This document shows, piece after piece, positions 35,337 to 44,995 of a stretch of DNA of 51,941 nt (position 1 is the stretch's first letter; every line of letters begins with the position of its first letter). Position numbers and translations under genes: made by a program. The stretch covers positions 1-51,941 of the forward strand of contig JAEPNB010000015.1 in NCBI GenBank assembly GCA_017643645.1, given 5' to 3'. The notes below the pieces were generated by a model. The model worked only from the letters and a program-made list of their open reading frames with translations, was not told the origin of the DNA and did no database searches. This DNA is from Balneola sp. (lineage in GTDB: Bacteria > Bacteroidota > Rhodothermia > Balneolales > Balneolaceae).

Positions 35337-36041
35337 GAAACGAAATTTATTAAACTAAGCTTTAGTACGTATTAAGGTCATCCCTGTAGATGTTAGGTAA
35401 TTCGTTGACATTGTAGTAGTGACAATTCCAGACAAATTCGCCCTTAGTATTTAAGACGGAGAAGAGAGCGTGATCCGGATGCGTCTGCGGAGCAGGAATA
35501 ATCCTTTCTGGTGAAGAGCCTAATAATTTCCTCAGAATGCACGAAGACCTTTAGGATTATTCAGCCCAGGATCAGTGAACCCGTCTTAAATACTTCGGCT
35601 TGATCTTTTGCTACTTTTGTATCAAGACAAAAGTAGATACCCTTACGCTAAGTTAATCCTTTTATATAATTCAGTTCCTTGGCTCTGTGTACTTTTGTGC
35701 CGACAAAAGTACCAAAAGCTCCCGACAAGAATTATTGGCGCGAACTCCATTACACCGACTAATCATTACAAAAGGTCTACGAACGTATGATACACATTAA
35801 CGAATCATCCTGAGTGTAATGATTACTCCTTCGGAGCCGTCGATTCCATTACGTTCTTGGCTCGCCAATAATTCTAAAGGTCGGTGAAGTTGGAGGTTTT
35901 CTGAAATCTAGAAGTGTACTAGAAACCCTTTCCACTAGAAACAAAAGTTTAACTTTATCTCTGGCAACTTTTCTGCTATCATATCTGTTAATCAAACCTG
36001 AAGTAATACTTATATTATTAGACTAATAGATAGAAATTAAA
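35337..36041. repeat. Gene-free segment with arm 2 of the long inverted repeat and further palindromes
   Basis: 35375-35613 is the reverse complement of 1-240 (arm 2). Directly outside lies acttttgtatcaagacaaaagt (35614-35635), and a second such unit acttttgtgccgacaaaagt lies at 35691-35710. Then 35729-35874 is a nested imperfect palindrome: gaattattggcg / cgccaataattc outside, taatcattac / gtaatgatta inside. The remaining 35875-36041 is the leader of msrA. No gene is supported. Confidence 0.8.
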
Positions 36042-36536
36042 ATGGAAAATTTGAAGAAAGCCTATATAGCCGGCGGTTGTTTTTGGGGAATGGAAGATTT
36101 ATTCAGAGTTCGTCCGGGCGTAAAAGATACTGAAGTTGGTTATATCGGCGGAGAAAATGAAAATCCTACTTACAGAAATCACCCCGGTCATGCAGAAGGT
36201 ATAGAAATTACCTATGATCCAAGCGAGACTTCTTTTAAAGAATTACTGGATTACTTTTACAGAATGCACAACCCAACTACGGTCGATCAACAAGGGAATG
36301 ATCGGGGAAGCAGTTATCGCTCTGCTATCTTTTTTCAAAATGAAGAGGAAAAAGAAATCGCTGAAGAAGTTATTAAAGTTGTAAATGAATCCAACAGGTG
36401 GGATAGTGAAGTAGTTACTACTTTAGAGCCGTATACTACATTCTGGCCGGCTGAACCTGAACATCAGGATTATTTAGTTAAACATCCCAATGGATATACC
36501 TGCCACTTTGAACGGTTTGAAGAAAGTTATTTTTAG
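36042..36536 (+). CDS. msrA: Peptide-methionine (S)-S-oxide reductase
   Basis: A 164-residue cytoplasmic enzyme reducing Met-(S)-sulfoxide in proteins. GGCFWG with catalytic Cys13 lies near the N-terminus, and EVGYIGG, YRNHPGHAEGIEITYDP and NPTTVDQQGNDRGSSYRSAIF are standard MsrA signatures. The only later Cys (in GYTCHFERF) may act as resolving residue. It is not fused to MsrB. It is convergent with the M14 peptidase gene, separated by hairpins. Confidence 0.96.
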   Translation: MENLKKAYIAGGCFWGMEDLFRVRPGVKDTEVGYIGGENENPTYRNHPGHAEGIEITYDPSETSFKELLDYFYRMHNPTTVDQQGNDRGSSYRSAIFFQNEEEKEIAEEVIKVVNESNRWDSEVVTTLEPYTTFWPAEPEHQDYLVKHPNGYTCHFERFEESYF

Positions 36537-36559
36537 GGGTATTTGCTGATATAGAAGTT

Positions 36560-36623
36560 AACTCTTCCAGAGTTTAATATTTATCATTTCATTTTCGAAT
36601 CTAGTTTTAACTCTGGAAGAGTT
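36560..36623. repeat. Inverted repeat aactcttccagagtt / aactctggaagagtt
   Basis: Arms 36560-36574 and 36609-36623 are exact reverse complements, 15 bp each, with a 34-bp loop, and each arm is itself partly palindromic. It is a dispersed repeat or terminator-like structure after msrA. Confidence 0.7.
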
Positions 36624-36696
36624 GGTGTAAACATCATTCTATAAATTCCTGAAACAAGTTCGGTCTGACGGCTTCAAGTCCGTCTGACCGAAATTC

Positions 36697-36733
36697 AAAA
36701 ACCATCAGACGAAATATCCGTCAGATGGTTTTT
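36697..36733. terminator. Bidirectional terminator between msrA and the M14 peptidase
   Basis: aaaaaccatcagacg ... cgtcagatggttttt forms a 14-15 bp stem with one mismatch and A/T tails on both sides, placed between two convergent genes. A related hairpin, cggtctgacg/cgtctgaccg, lies just upstream (36661-36690). Confidence 0.85.
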
Positions 36734-36753
36734 AGAGTAAGCTGTCACAAACA

Positions 36754-39354
36754 TCAAAAACCCGGAACAAGCATAACCGCATTTTGCATCATTCTGGCAG
36801 GGCCAACCCAAAACATTCTGTATTGAGTGTTATCCATTAAGAAAACTACATTTCCGCTTCCCATTTCCTGAACAGCAGCAAAAGTTTTGCCGGCTGCTTT
36901 TTCTTTGTTTTCCATAGATGCATAACCCGAAGCAAGAACTTCATCTGCATCTTTCACATAATAGCCAACTGTACTGAAATCGGGATCAGGCTTTAACGCA
37001 TTAGTACTGAATTTCAAAGAATACAATTTATCCTTCATTCCAAAAGCCAATGGATGAGAGTTGTCGATCATAGCTTTAAATGCAGAACCCGGTATTCTTC
37101 TAAGTCCACTGGAGTCTTCCTGATCTTTATATCTGGTGTAAGATGCCGGATCTATTTTATCTTCGTCTTCATCCTCTTCTTTTTCTTCAAATAATTCTGC
37201 AGATGTAATTCCTGATTCATCTTTTGTCAACCAGCTTGTAGCTCCTTCAGTTGCAACCAATGTTCCACCGTCACGGACCCAGTCTTCTAATCGCTCTCTG
37301 GAGTTTTCATTGAACGCTCCATTTAACCCAAACCCTCCGGGCATAATGAGCACGTCATAATCGTTCAGGTCTAGTCCTTCAAAACTACCGGATCGGATTC
37401 TGTCGATTCCAAATTCGGTCCACTGATCAAAAAGGAACCAGATCTGTCCTGCAGTATAGGAATTAAATCCTGAATCCATCATTAAACCCACTCTTGGTTT
37501 TTCAACAGGTCTCATGCTCGGAGATCCCAGATCGCTACCTGTATCCATTCTTCCGGTATTAAATCCGGCAACTTTAACATCTGCATAATCCGCAATGGTT
37601 TTCATATCCTGATGAATAGCATCTCCTTTATGAAGGTTTCTTCCCAAAAGCACCACCAAACTTCCTCTGGAATATTCCGCTCCATCCTTGCCAAATCCTT
37701 TCTCAGAAGAACGTACTTTATAACCGTGCTTCCATAACTGTGCCAATGCTTTTGGAGCATTTCTTTGATTCCAGTCGATCACATAAGCATACTGAGCATT
37801 TCCGTTTGTAAGTCCATTCGGATGAACTACTTCCTCGTCGATTTGAGTAGTGTTTACTCTGATATTTGATGTAGTCCAGGCTGCATCCAGATTATAAGCC
37901 AATGGTGCCGACCATGTACTCATGTCATACATAACCGAATCTTTGATCTCCAATTGTCTTCTCATAATTGTATTTATGAAAAGATGCGCCGGTTGATCCG
38001 TTTTAATAATAAAATCTCCCGCTTTGAATGACCTTGATGAAGCGTTTCCGTCCCAGTAGCTGTATGCGTTTCTGATATTAAAATCATCATTTGCCTGTTC
38101 AACCTGCACGCCTTGTTTCAACATCAAATTCACAACATCGTAAGTATAATCGTTGGAATTGTTTGGCAGGATATAGGCTTTTGTATTTCCTTTTTGAGTC
38201 TCCTGAGATCTGGCATCCTGAAAATATTCGACTAATGCTTTTCTGTTTTCAACGGAAGTTTTAACAATGGAAACGCCATTTTTATAGTGATCAAATACTC
38301 TTTGTCGAAGTGTAAGCACATAGCCATCATTGGTTTCTACTGCACGTCCACCCCTGCTGTGGCCGCCCTGCTCCGCCAACATTCCGATTCCACCCATAAT
38401 ACTTGGGTAAGAAGATCCGTAACCCGGATAAAAGAAATCGAAGCGTTCTCTGGTTTCAAAATTAACCTGAGCTTTATCAAATTCTTCTATTGCTCCGCGA
38501 CCAAAAACATCTGCCCATTCTTCATAATCTGCAGGCAACTCATGATTCCTTGGAGTGGTTCCAGGCATCGTAAAATAGTTGTTGTTAAATCCCTGCTCAT
38601 GAAAATCGATATGAACCTGAGGCATCCATTGTTGGTATACATTTATTCTTCCTCGCGATTCAGGATGTACCAACCAAGCCCAGTCGCGGTTCAAATCAAA
38701 CCAATAGTGATTTGTTCTTCCTCCCGGCCAGATTTCGTCATGTTCCAGGTCAGAAGCGTTTACATTCAATACATTTGCTTGACTGGATTTGTACCAATAT
38801 ACATATCTGTCCCGCCCATCAGGATTGATCATCGGATCTATAATGACTACAGCATTATCTAACCAGTTTTGAGTTTCTGAATCTGTTGAAGCTACTAATC
38901 GGTATGCCGTTTGCATGGCTGCTTCACTACTGGAAGGCTCATTTCCGTGAACGTTATAACTCATCCAAACTACTACCGGTTCTTCATTTACAGTTACTGA
39001 ACCCGGAGAATTAGCCACTTTTAAATTCTGAGCTTTAATCTGCTCCAGATTACCATGATTTTCAGTGGAAGTGATAATGGCATAATTAACTGAACGGTTT
39101 TCATAAGTGCGAGCATACTCGTGAAAAGTGATCTTATCGGAAAGTTCTGATAATTTCTCAAAATAACCCATCACCTGATGATGGAAGGTGTATTGAGTGC
39201 CTAACTCATAACCCAAATATTCTGTTGGTGAAGGAATGGAATTATCATAGCTGATAGAAGGATCGAACTGAAATCTTTCTACTGCATCCTGAAGTTGAGC
39301 TGATGCAGAAATGGAAAGAAATGCAGTTATAAGAAGTAGCGTAATTTTTTTCAT
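36754..39354 (-). CDS. Secreted M14 zinc carboxypeptidase-family protein
   Basis: An 866-residue protein with signal peptide 1-19. The M14 domain spans about 45-400: the zinc ligands are His136 and Glu139 in VHGNEPS and a later His in QVHIDFHEQG (about 248), with DPMINPDGRDRY and DLNRDW for substrate binding and a Glu in LAEQGGHSRGG as candidate catalytic base. Residues about 620-720 form a class I glutaminase-like flavodoxin domain (YDVLIMPGGFGLNG) without an evident nucleophile, followed by an acidic linker (EEKEEDEDEDK). This long layout is common in Bacteroidota/Balneolota secreted peptidases. It is followed downstream by the terminator described above. Confidence 0.9.
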   Translation of the reverse strand: MKKITLLLITAFLSISASAQLQDAVERFQFDPSISYDNSIPSPTEYLGYELGTQYTFHHQVMGYFEKLSELSDKITFHEYARTYENRSVNYAIITSTENHGNLEQIKAQNLKVANSPGSVTVNEEPVVVWMSYNVHGNEPSSSEAAMQTAYRLVASTDSETQNWLDNAVVIIDPMINPDGRDRYVYWYKSSQANVLNVNASDLEHDEIWPGGRTNHYWFDLNRDWAWLVHPESRGRINVYQQWMPQVHIDFHEQGFNNNYFTMPGTTPRNHELPADYEEWADVFGRGAIEEFDKAQVNFETRERFDFFYPGYGSSYPSIMGGIGMLAEQGGHSRGGRAVETNDGYVLTLRQRVFDHYKNGVSIVKTSVENRKALVEYFQDARSQETQKGNTKAYILPNNSNDYTYDVVNLMLKQGVQVEQANDDFNIRNAYSYWDGNASSRSFKAGDFIIKTDQPAHLFINTIMRRQLEIKDSVMYDMSTWSAPLAYNLDAAWTTSNIRVNTTQIDEEVVHPNGLTNGNAQYAYVIDWNQRNAPKALAQLWKHGYKVRSSEKGFGKDGAEYSRGSLVVLLGRNLHKGDAIHQDMKTIADYADVKVAGFNTGRMDTGSDLGSPSMRPVEKPRVGLMMDSGFNSYTAGQIWFLFDQWTEFGIDRIRSGSFEGLDLNDYDVLIMPGGFGLNGAFNENSRERLEDWVRDGGTLVATEGATSWLTKDESGITSAELFEEKEEDEDEDKIDPASYTRYKDQEDSSGLRRIPGSAFKAMIDNSHPLAFGMKDKLYSLKFSTNALKPDPDFSTVGYYVKDADEVLASGYASMENKEKAAGKTFAAVQEMGSGNVVFLMDNTQYRMFWVGPARMMQNAVMLVPGF

Positions 39355-39435
39355 AGCGTAGTTAATTATTGTTGTGATCAGACTAACAAAAAATGCCGTA
39401 AAATGGAGTTAAAAAAATATCTGAATTTGTCTCCT

Positions 39436-41694
39436 CTAGAAAATAAAAGTATGGGTATACTTCACAAGAATAGAACCGGATTGAACAGATGGTAATCTCG
39501 GTAAACCTATTTCTCTTGGATCTCTGTTTGTATAGGATTGTTCGTTAATTACAAGAAAGAAATCTCTTCCCTCACTAAAATTATATCTGAATCGAATATT
39601 AGCACCCACCTGCTCAGCAACATTACTATACTGTATAAATGCACTCAGTGTAGCTTTTTTATCAAAGGCGTATTGTCCTCTGAATTGACCTAAATGAGAA
39701 GTAAATTTTGTAGTAGATCGATTGGTCCGCTCCGGAAACTCTAAATGTGTAACCCTGTAACTTCCGCCCAATTCTACTTTACGTGAAACAAAAAGTCTCG
39801 GACTAACATCAAATTCTATTATTTCTCCATCATACAAAGTTCCGATTCCCCCATTCACTCCCCCTCCGATTTTCCAGGATTCAGAAAATTCATATCTGAA
39901 CCCGAATGTGGCTGTTTCATATATCTGAGAAGGAATAAATATTTTTCCTAAAAGATCGAAAGATTCACCTGCCGGAATATCATCTTTACTGAATTCTGCT
40001 TCTACATTCAGCTCTCCATATTGCTTAAACCTTCCGCTCCACTGTGTTCTTAGAGTTCTCGATTGAATAGCATCATTAAAATTACCAATTTTATATTCAT
40101 CATTATAGAACCGTCCAAAATAGAATGCATTAATGCTTGTTCTCTGAAATACGGACTCTTCTCCGGGTAACCATCCGTAACTCAGTCTTAGAAATTTTTG
40201 AAAAGTACCGCCAATTCTTACAAATCCAACTTCCGGATTAAACTCGTTTCCCAGTCTGTTTATCGTAGCCTGATATCCAAATCCGGTACTCGTAACATTT
40301 CGGGCTGAAATCCTGAGTGCTGTAGTTTCATCGATATCATACCTTTGAGAATTTGCCATGTCATCATCTACCGATTGTGAAACCCGGAATTCAATAAAAT
40401 GATTATTTACCGTATTTATATCTCCATCAACACCATAAACAATATTAGAGCTTCCGTCTGCACCTAAGCGACTTGTAAAAATCCCACCGAGATATGATGC
40501 AGAATTAAAAGCCTGCTTCTTCAGACGTAGAACAGAAAAATTTTCAGAGGATAAGTTTTCACTTTCAGCCGTTTGTAAACTGATTACACCTATATCAAGA
40601 TTACCAACCCTGCCCGTTAACCTTCCCCCTCCTAATATTCTAACCGGATTCCCATCATCATCTAACCCGATTCTTCTACTGTAGAACACTCTGTCGCGAC
40701 CAAATGAAAAATCAAATAAACCCGATCTTTGTTGAAAAAACTGTCTTTTCTCAGGGAAAAAAAGTGAAAACCGGGAAAGATTCAGTTGTTGATCGTCTGC
40801 TTCAACCTGAGCAAAATCAGTATTAAAAGTTGCGTCCAGAGTTAAATTACTGGTCACATTATACTTCAGGTCAAAGCCTACTTCAGCAGTAATATCATTG
40901 TCAATACTATATTCCGTGGAATCAGAGTTTAGCTTACTGACAGAATTTACACCGGCTAAACCATACGGGGTAATATAAAGCGGATTTTTTGACTTCACCC
41001 CTTCCAGGATTACATCCTGAGCTTGTGATGGTTTTGCATTTCCCATATTCCAGTTTGGAGGAATTGCAGGATAAATATGTCGCTCGTTCTTTTTTGTTAT
41101 CCAGCGATATACGATGATACCCATTTCTGTAATATTGTTCACTTCCTGAACACCAATGCTGGAAAAAGGAATTCTCATTTCAGCGAACCATCCTTCATCA
41201 GTGATATTTGTTTCCACATCCCAAAAAGCATTCCAACTATCGTTAAAGACATTCCTGCCTCCACTGAAATCGGCGTCATTTGCTAATGCAACATCAAACC
41301 GAACCCCATCAGGATTAGTAAAAAACCACGTAGCATTTTGATTATCATTAAACCCGTCAATGACAATCGCAAAAACGTCATCACTACTGTATTTATCTCT
41401 GGTTAAAGAATTTGTGGTTATGATATCAGGATCGTCTGTAAACAGTTCACCGGCCACATATATAAAATTATCATCATAACCGACCTTGAATCTTGTGACC
41501 TCACTCATTTCTCCACGGAATACAGGTTCATACTGTACCGGAGTGTATTCCGGAATAATGTCCCATGCAGGTTCATCAATCTTTCCATCCAGAATGATAG
41601 GTGATTCTATCCTGGATAATTTAATGCTTTCCTGAGCATTGCCCGCCTGTGCACAAGCTATAACAGCCAGTAACCCTAAAAATATATTCTTCAA
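39436..41694 (-). CDS. DUF5916 outer-membrane protein with CBM9-like N-terminal domain
   Basis: A 752-residue protein with signal peptide 1-20 (ACAQAGNAQ). Residues about 25-210 resemble the carbohydrate-binding family 9-like fold (ILDGKIDEPAW, DDVFAIVIDGF, WFFTNPDGVRFD). The remainder is the DUF5916 beta-barrel with FFPEKRQFFQQRSGLFDF and a terminal strand VKYTHTFIF. Its substrate is unknown; members are often encoded beside peptidases, as here (81 bp from the M14 gene, same strand), so the two may be transcribed together. Confidence 0.88.
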   Translation of the reverse strand: MKNIFLGLLAVIACAQAGNAQESIKLSRIESPIILDGKIDEPAWDIIPEYTPVQYEPVFRGEMSEVTRFKVGYDDNFIYVAGELFTDDPDIITTNSLTRDKYSSDDVFAIVIDGFNDNQNATWFFTNPDGVRFDVALANDADFSGGRNVFNDSWNAFWDVETNITDEGWFAEMRIPFSSIGVQEVNNITEMGIIVYRWITKKNERHIYPAIPPNWNMGNAKPSQAQDVILEGVKSKNPLYITPYGLAGVNSVSKLNSDSTEYSIDNDITAEVGFDLKYNVTSNLTLDATFNTDFAQVEADDQQLNLSRFSLFFPEKRQFFQQRSGLFDFSFGRDRVFYSRRIGLDDDGNPVRILGGGRLTGRVGNLDIGVISLQTAESENLSSENFSVLRLKKQAFNSASYLGGIFTSRLGADGSSNIVYGVDGDINTVNNHFIEFRVSQSVDDDMANSQRYDIDETTALRISARNVTSTGFGYQATINRLGNEFNPEVGFVRIGGTFQKFLRLSYGWLPGEESVFQRTSINAFYFGRFYNDEYKIGNFNDAIQSRTLRTQWSGRFKQYGELNVEAEFSKDDIPAGESFDLLGKIFIPSQIYETATFGFRYEFSESWKIGGGVNGGIGTLYDGEIIEFDVSPRLFVSRKVELGGSYRVTHLEFPERTNRSTTKFTSHLGQFRGQYAFDKKATLSAFIQYSNVAEQVGANIRFRYNFSEGRDFFLVINEQSYTNRDPREIGLPRLPSVQSGSILVKYTHTFIF

Positions 41695-41846
41695 TATTTA
41701 TACCTGTAATTTTAAACCCCACAAAATTAGAGTTTAAACACTTGAATCAGAACTCCCTTTTCCAACTTTTACACCTTTCTGTTCTTTTTAAAAGTTCAGT
41801 TTTAAAGTAGCATTCTCCTTATTTTGGCAAAACTATTTGATAATCA

Positions 41847-42803
41847 ATGATTGACACTCTTTCTATTCCAACCATTTCCGACATTAAAGCTGCGCACAGG
41901 ATAATTGATCCTTACGCTCATCGAACTCCTGTTCTGAGTAGCACAAAGGTGAATACCCGTTCCAAAGCTTCTGTTTTCTTTAAATGCGAAAATTTTCAGA
42001 AAGTAGGAGCTTTCAAGTTTCGTGGTGCATGCAATGCAGTTCTAACTTTGTCGGATAAAGATGCTGAACAAGGAGTGGCTACGCATTCATCCGGAAATCA
42101 TGCTCAGGCGCTGGCATTAGCAGCCCGGATCCGTGGTATTAAAGCTTATGTGGTTATGCCGGAGAACGCACCAAAAGTAAAAGTAGAAGCGGTTAAAAAT
42201 TATGGCGCAGAAGTTACTTTCTGTGAGGCTAGTTTAGATGCCAGAGAAGGAACATTAGCTGAAGTTGTTAAAAGAACCGGAGCGACAACCATCCATCCTT
42301 ACAATGATTCCAGAATTGTAGCCGGACAAGGTACAGCTGCTGTTGAATTGTTAGAAGAATGTCCTTTTCTGGATATTGTAATGACACCTATTGGCGGTGG
42401 CGGTTTATTGAGTGGAACAGCATTAGCTGTAAAATCAATAAATCCTGATATAGAAGTAATAGGTACTGAACCTGTAGAGGCTGATGACGCCTATCGATCC
42501 TTCAAAGAGGGAAAATTGATTCCGGCTTACAGCACCAATACTATTGCGGATGGACTTAGAACCTCTCTTGGAGAACTCCCCTTTCAGATCATCCAAAAAC
42601 ATGTCGATGACATCCTTACTGTGGATGAGGAATCAATTATTTCTGCGATGCGATTTATCTGGGAGCGTATGAATATGATCATTGAACCATCTTGTGCGGT
42701 TCCTGTTGCAGCTTTGTTCAATAATCAGGAGAGATTTGCCGGTAAAAAAATCGGAATTATAATTACCGGTGGGAATGTAGATTTGGATAACCTACCGTGG
42801 TAG
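41847..42803 (+). CDS. Threonine/serine dehydratase (PLP-dependent, fold type II)
   Basis: A 318-residue enzyme with PLP lysine Lys57 in GAFKFRG, SSGNHAQALA, the glycine-rich phosphate loop GGGGLLSG and a terminal ITGGNVD. It has no C-terminal regulatory ACT domain, so it is the short catabolic or serine-racemase-like form rather than the biosynthetic IlvA. It deaminates Thr to 2-oxobutanoate or Ser to pyruvate, or racemises Ser. It stands alone. Confidence 0.92.
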   Translation: MIDTLSIPTISDIKAAHRIIDPYAHRTPVLSSTKVNTRSKASVFFKCENFQKVGAFKFRGACNAVLTLSDKDAEQGVATHSSGNHAQALALAARIRGIKAYVVMPENAPKVKVEAVKNYGAEVTFCEASLDAREGTLAEVVKRTGATTIHPYNDSRIVAGQGTAAVELLEECPFLDIVMTPIGGGGLLSGTALAVKSINPDIEVIGTEPVEADDAYRSFKEGKLIPAYSTNTIADGLRTSLGELPFQIIQKHVDDILTVDEESIISAMRFIWERMNMIIEPSCAVPVAALFNNQERFAGKKIGIIITGGNVDLDNLPW

Positions 42804-42970
42804 GTTAAATAGCAAATTCCAAGTCACAAATTACAGTTTCCAAAGTCCGTAGCTTACAAGTTCAACCTTCTTCTCTACTTCCTCGTCTTTATAACATCCT
42901 TATGTGATTTAACACCGGTTTACAATAAGCTAGGTTGTATTTCAATCTTCAATAAATCTAGGGCAATACT

Positions 42971-44830
42971 ATGAAGACAGTCATCGTAAGTCTGTTGCTT
43001 CTCATTCTCCCGGAAGTAATCGACAATCCAAATCCACTCTTTTTGAATGACAAAGTTAAAGTTCAAGGGACAGTCATTGAATCAGATACTCAACAACCAT
43101 TAGTTGGTGCAACCATTCAAATTAAAGCCGCATCCATTGGTGAAACTTCAGACGCTAAAGGAAGCTTTGAGTTTTATATAGAGCCGGGTACTTATTCAAT
43201 TGAAGTACAACTTATTGGCTTTAAGAAGTACTCTTCGGAAATAACTGTTCCAAAAACGGGACTAAGCAATCTTGTTATCTCATTAGATCCTGAAATGCAT
43301 TCATTAGATGAAATTGTAATGTCTGGAAGAGCAGCAATGCAAAAACAAAGCAATGTTGCTACAAGCTATACAATTATTCCTCCCCCAGCTTTCAGAGATT
43401 ATAACACAGAAGAATACGCTGAAATCTCAGAAAACACTTTTAAATGGGCTACCAAAACTCCGCTTTCTACTTTTTCTATTGATGTGGATGGCGCTTCTTA
43501 TTCCAATGTTCGTCGAATGCTTATGGATGGACGTTTACCTGTAAAAGATGCTGTTCGCGTAGAAGAGTTGATCAATTATTTCAATTATGATTACGAACAT
43601 CCTGTAGGAGAACATCCTTTTTCTGTGAATACCGAAGTTGGAAAAGCTCCATGGAATCCGGATCATCAATTGGTACAGATCGGTATTCAGGGAGAAAAAG
43701 TTGAAGCGGATAATCTGCCGCCAAGTAACCTGGTATTTTTACTGGATGTTTCCGGCTCCATGAGTTCTCATGACAAACTTCCTCTTCTTAAAAAAGGATT
43801 TAAACTTCTTACCAATCAACTTAGAGAAGACGATTATGTATCAATTGTAGTATATGCCGGCAATTCCGGATTAGTACTCCCTCCTACTTCAGGAGCAGAT
43901 AAAGAAACTATTCTGGAAGCATTGAATAAACTAAATGCAAGAGGTTCAACCGCCGGAGCTGCGGGAATAAAACAAGCTTATCAGGTTGCCAAAGAACATT
44001 TCAGAAAAGACGGAAACAACAGAGTCATTCTTGCTACTGACGGTGATTTCAATGTGGGCGTTTCAAGCAACAGCGAACTTGTTGACCTGATTGAAGAAAA
44101 AAGAGACGAAGGCATTTTTCTTTCTGTATTAGGATTCGGTTCGGGAAATCTGAAAGATTCCAAAATGGAGCAGATCGCCAATAATGGTAACGGAAACTAT
44201 TATTACATCGATAATTTACTGGAAGCCAAAAAAGTGCTTGTTTCTGAAATGGGAGGAACGCTTCATACCATTGCCAAAGATGTGAAAATTCAGGTTGAGT
44301 TCAATCCACAGAATGTAAAAGCATACCGCTTGATCGGCTATGAAAACCGTTTGCTAGCTGATGAGGATTTCAATAATGACGAAAAAGATGCCGGAGAACT
44401 TGGAGCCGGTCATACCGTTACAGCGTTGTATGAAGTGATCCCACACGGGGTGGATATAGATTCATCTTTAAGTGATATCGATCCACTTAAATATCAAACA
44501 CCAACTACACCTGTAAATGGTTTCAATGATGAATTAATGACGGTGAAACTCCGATACAAACAACCTGATGGTGATAAAAGCCAACTTCTTTCGCAGGTAA
44601 TAAAAAGATCAGACAGATCTGAATTATCAGAGAATCTTAAATTTGCAGCATCGGTAGCTTCCTTCGGCATGTTACTTCGGGATTCAAAATTCAAAGGAAA
44701 CAGTTCATTCGAAATGGTTCAACAGTTAGCCAAAGAATCGAAAGGCATTGATGAAAACGGATATCGAGCCGAGTTCATAAAGATCGTGGAGCTTGCTGAG
44801 CTACTTTATAAAGGTGAAGCTAAAAATTAG
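42971..44830 (+). CDS. VWA-domain protein with carboxypeptidase-like domain (YfbK family)
   Basis: A 619-residue protein. Signal region about 1-18, carboxypeptidase-like beta-sandwich about 28-110 ending in LDEIVMSG (the linker usual in TonB receptors), von Willebrand N-terminal domain about 140-240, VWA domain with MIDAS DVSGSM (259-264) and ATDGDFNVG, and a C-terminal DUF3520 domain. It is a periplasmic metal-dependent adhesion or scaffold protein. It has a tandem paralogue 165 bp downstream, with exact 131-bp and 62-bp shared nucleotide blocks, so the two exchange sequence. Confidence 0.92.
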   Translation: MKTVIVSLLLLILPEVIDNPNPLFLNDKVKVQGTVIESDTQQPLVGATIQIKAASIGETSDAKGSFEFYIEPGTYSIEVQLIGFKKYSSEITVPKTGLSNLVISLDPEMHSLDEIVMSGRAAMQKQSNVATSYTIIPPPAFRDYNTEEYAEISENTFKWATKTPLSTFSIDVDGASYSNVRRMLMDGRLPVKDAVRVEELINYFNYDYEHPVGEHPFSVNTEVGKAPWNPDHQLVQIGIQGEKVEADNLPPSNLVFLLDVSGSMSSHDKLPLLKKGFKLLTNQLREDDYVSIVVYAGNSGLVLPPTSGADKETILEALNKLNARGSTAGAAGIKQAYQVAKEHFRKDGNNRVILATDGDFNVGVSSNSELVDLIEEKRDEGIFLSVLGFGSGNLKDSKMEQIANNGNGNYYYIDNLLEAKKVLVSEMGGTLHTIAKDVKIQVEFNPQNVKAYRLIGYENRLLADEDFNNDEKDAGELGAGHTVTALYEVIPHGVDIDSSLSDIDPLKYQTPTTPVNGFNDELMTVKLRYKQPDGDKSQLLSQVIKRSDRSELSENLKFAASVASFGMLLRDSKFKGNSSFEMVQQLAKESKGIDENGYRAEFIKIVELAELLYKGEAKN

Positions 44831-44839
44831 ATTCAATAT

Positions 44840-44889
44840 CCAACAACCAATTTCCAAGTCTCTTTACTAACTTGGAAATTGGACGTTGG
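44840..44889 (+). terminator. Long hairpin between the two VWA genes
   Basis: ccaacaaccaatttccaagt (44840-44859) pairs with acttggaaattggacgttgg (44870-44889), about 18 of 20 bases, with a 10-base loop. It may end transcription of the first gene; the U-tail is weak. Confidence 0.55.
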
Positions 44890-44995
44890 TTATTCAATAT
44901 GGATTGTTGAATAAGTACGGTTAACTAAGTGAATTCGTAAACGGGAACTTTTTGTAAAGAGTGAAGTAATTTCAATATTAACTAAATCTCTCGCT

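Noticed and set aside
35608-35790. 60-codon frame in the repeat region
   Set aside because: It spans palindromic repeats, has no family resemblance and no plausible start context.
38287-38862. 191-codon plus-strand frame inside the M14 peptidase gene
   Set aside because: It is antisense to the conserved zinc-binding region of the peptidase and has shadow-like composition.
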